Source of the DNA: Lachnospiraceae bacterium | GTDB taxonomy: Bacteria > Bacillota > Clostridia > Lachnospirales > Lachnospiraceae | Length of the DNA stretch: 57,554 nt | Assembly: GCA_016280465.1 (NCBI GenBank) | Contig: JAEEGT010000163.1 | Span: 1 to 57,554 of the forward strand | Reading direction: 5' to 3' | Shown: piece by piece, positions 56,912 to 57,554 of the stretch | How positions within the stretch are numbered: position 1 is the first letter of the stretch | Layout: the number at the start of each line of letters is the position of its first letter | Translations under genes and position numbers: made by a program | The notes under the pieces: model-generated | Told to the model about the DNA's origin: nothing | The model's input: the letters and a program-made list of their open reading frames with translations, nothing else | The model's database searches: none

Positions 56912-57554
56912 TTATTTTACTATGAACTTTCTGAAATTTTTCTTACCCCTGCGAACAACGGGTTCCAGCGCTTTAAGTTCATCAAGGGTGTATGCGGTCT
57001 TGATATCGGTGACCTTTTCATCGTTGACCGTAACGCCGCCCTGTTCTATGGCGCGTCTGCCTTCACTTCTGGAAGCAACGAGGCCGCCCTTTACAAGAAG
57101 GCCGATCACGTCTACGGTTCCGTTGAAAAGATCCGCTTCCGTCACTTCTGTAGTGGGGATATCTCCGCCGGCACCGTTTGAGAACAGAGCCTTGGCACTC
57201 TCCAGGCACTTATTTGCTTCTTCCTCACCGTGGATCATCTTGGTAAGTTCAAATGCAAGGATCTCCTTGGCCTTGTTAAGCTCACTGCCTTCCCACTTTT
57301 CCATTTCATGGATCTCATCAAGGGAAATGAAGGTAAGGAGCTTCATGCATTTGATGACATCGGCATCATCCACATTTCTCCAGTACTGGAAAAATTCAAA
57401 GGGCGAAGTCTTCTCGGGATCAAGCCATACCGCACCCTTCTGGGTCTTGCCCATCTTCTTGCCTTCGGAGTTAAGAAGAAGGGTGATGGTCATTGCATAT
57501 GCGTCTTTACCCAGCTTTCTTCTGATAAGTTCGGTGCCGCCCAGCATGTTGGAC
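56912..57554 (-). CDS. tyrS: Tyrosyl-tRNA synthetase, C-terminal part (partial)
   Basis: The gene enters from the right edge; about 213 residues are visible. They start at SNMLGGTEL, part of the tyrosine-binding domain, then the KMSKS equivalent KKMGKTQKGAVWLD, a helical linker and a C-terminal S4 RNA-binding domain (SRSEGRRAIEQGGVTVNDEKV). It charges tRNA-Tyr. Usual length is about 410-420 aa, so roughly half is missing outside the window. It ends at a strong terminator. Confidence 0.96.
   Translation of the reverse strand, partial: SNMLGGTELIRRKLGKDAYAMTITLLLNSEGKKMGKTQKGAVWLDPEKTSPFEFFQYWRNVDDADVIKCMKLLTFISLDEIHEMEKWEGSELNKAKEILAFELTKMIHGEEEANKCLESAKALFSNGAGGDIPTTEVTEADLFNGTVDVIGLLVKGGLVASRSEGRRAIEQGGVTVNDEKVTDIKTAYTLDELKALEPVVRRGKKNFRKFIVK

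Overview
The window looks like chromosomal DNA of an anaerobic Firmicute, most likely a member of the Lachnospiraceae or close Clostridia. The grounds are the anaerobic class III ribonucleotide reductase (nrdD/nrdG), the archaeal/fungal-type aspartate-semialdehyde dehydrogenase, the DUF1292 and DUF1015 proteins, strong purine-rich Shine-Dalgarno sites, and the absence of any aerobic gene. The genus cannot be set from sequence reading alone. I see no prophage, IS element, CRISPR array or origin. Almost every gene lies on the minus strand. The plus-strand genes (a partial gene at 1-168, a lipoprotein at 11139, a 93-aa protein at 24380, a lactonase at 36151 and a DUF1292 protein at 44681) are single small units.

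Reading in transcription direction (right to left): the tyrS 3' end (56912-57554) is closed by a terminator. Then come cdd, a membrane-anchored MutS-like ATPase and rnhA; then the nucleotide operon nrdD-nrdG-dut; then degV, a hybrid histidine kinase, gltX and a UvrD-like helicase. A GH13 protein resembling GlgX stands alone at 42687-44561. trpS is followed by the polyamine importer potA-potB-potC-potD. A vanY-type carboxypeptidase, tgt and yajC form the next group. One branched-chain amino acid block (leuB-ilvD-ilvB2) runs into an L,D-transpeptidase gene, and serC-serA follow. After an unusual structured intergenic stretch (24662-25049) come a DUF1015 gene, a GlgB-like GH13 protein and a tRNA-Thr(CGU). 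A long operon argH-asd-EAL phosphodiesterase-ATPase-topB-hexapeptide protein-histidine phosphatase ends at 11675. The second branched-chain block (ilvB1, two tandem ilvN genes, ilvC, leuC, leuD) runs without a visible break into a cell-surface trio: a glycosidase-like membrane protein, an MBOAT acyltransferase and an SGNH hydrolase-like partner.

Together the two blocks supply nearly all of valine, isoleucine and leucine synthesis after the first leucine-specific step (leuA and ilvE are not here). Arginine, aspartate-family and serine synthesis are also present. No T-box leaders are visible before the ilv/leu genes or trpS.

The most notable signal is a pair of glycogen-type GH13 proteins that keep the family fold and CBM48-like domains but have lost catalytic residues: the GlgB-like protein (20910-22985) and the GlgX-like protein (42687-44561). 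Both look like intact pseudoenzymes rather than decaying genes. Other points worth a second look are a PotA ATPase carrying a tandemly duplicated domain inside its TOBE region, a terminator-like hairpin that contains the UUG start codon of degV, two large imperfect hairpins at 24675-25000, and a TopB with an altered TOPRIM DxD motif.
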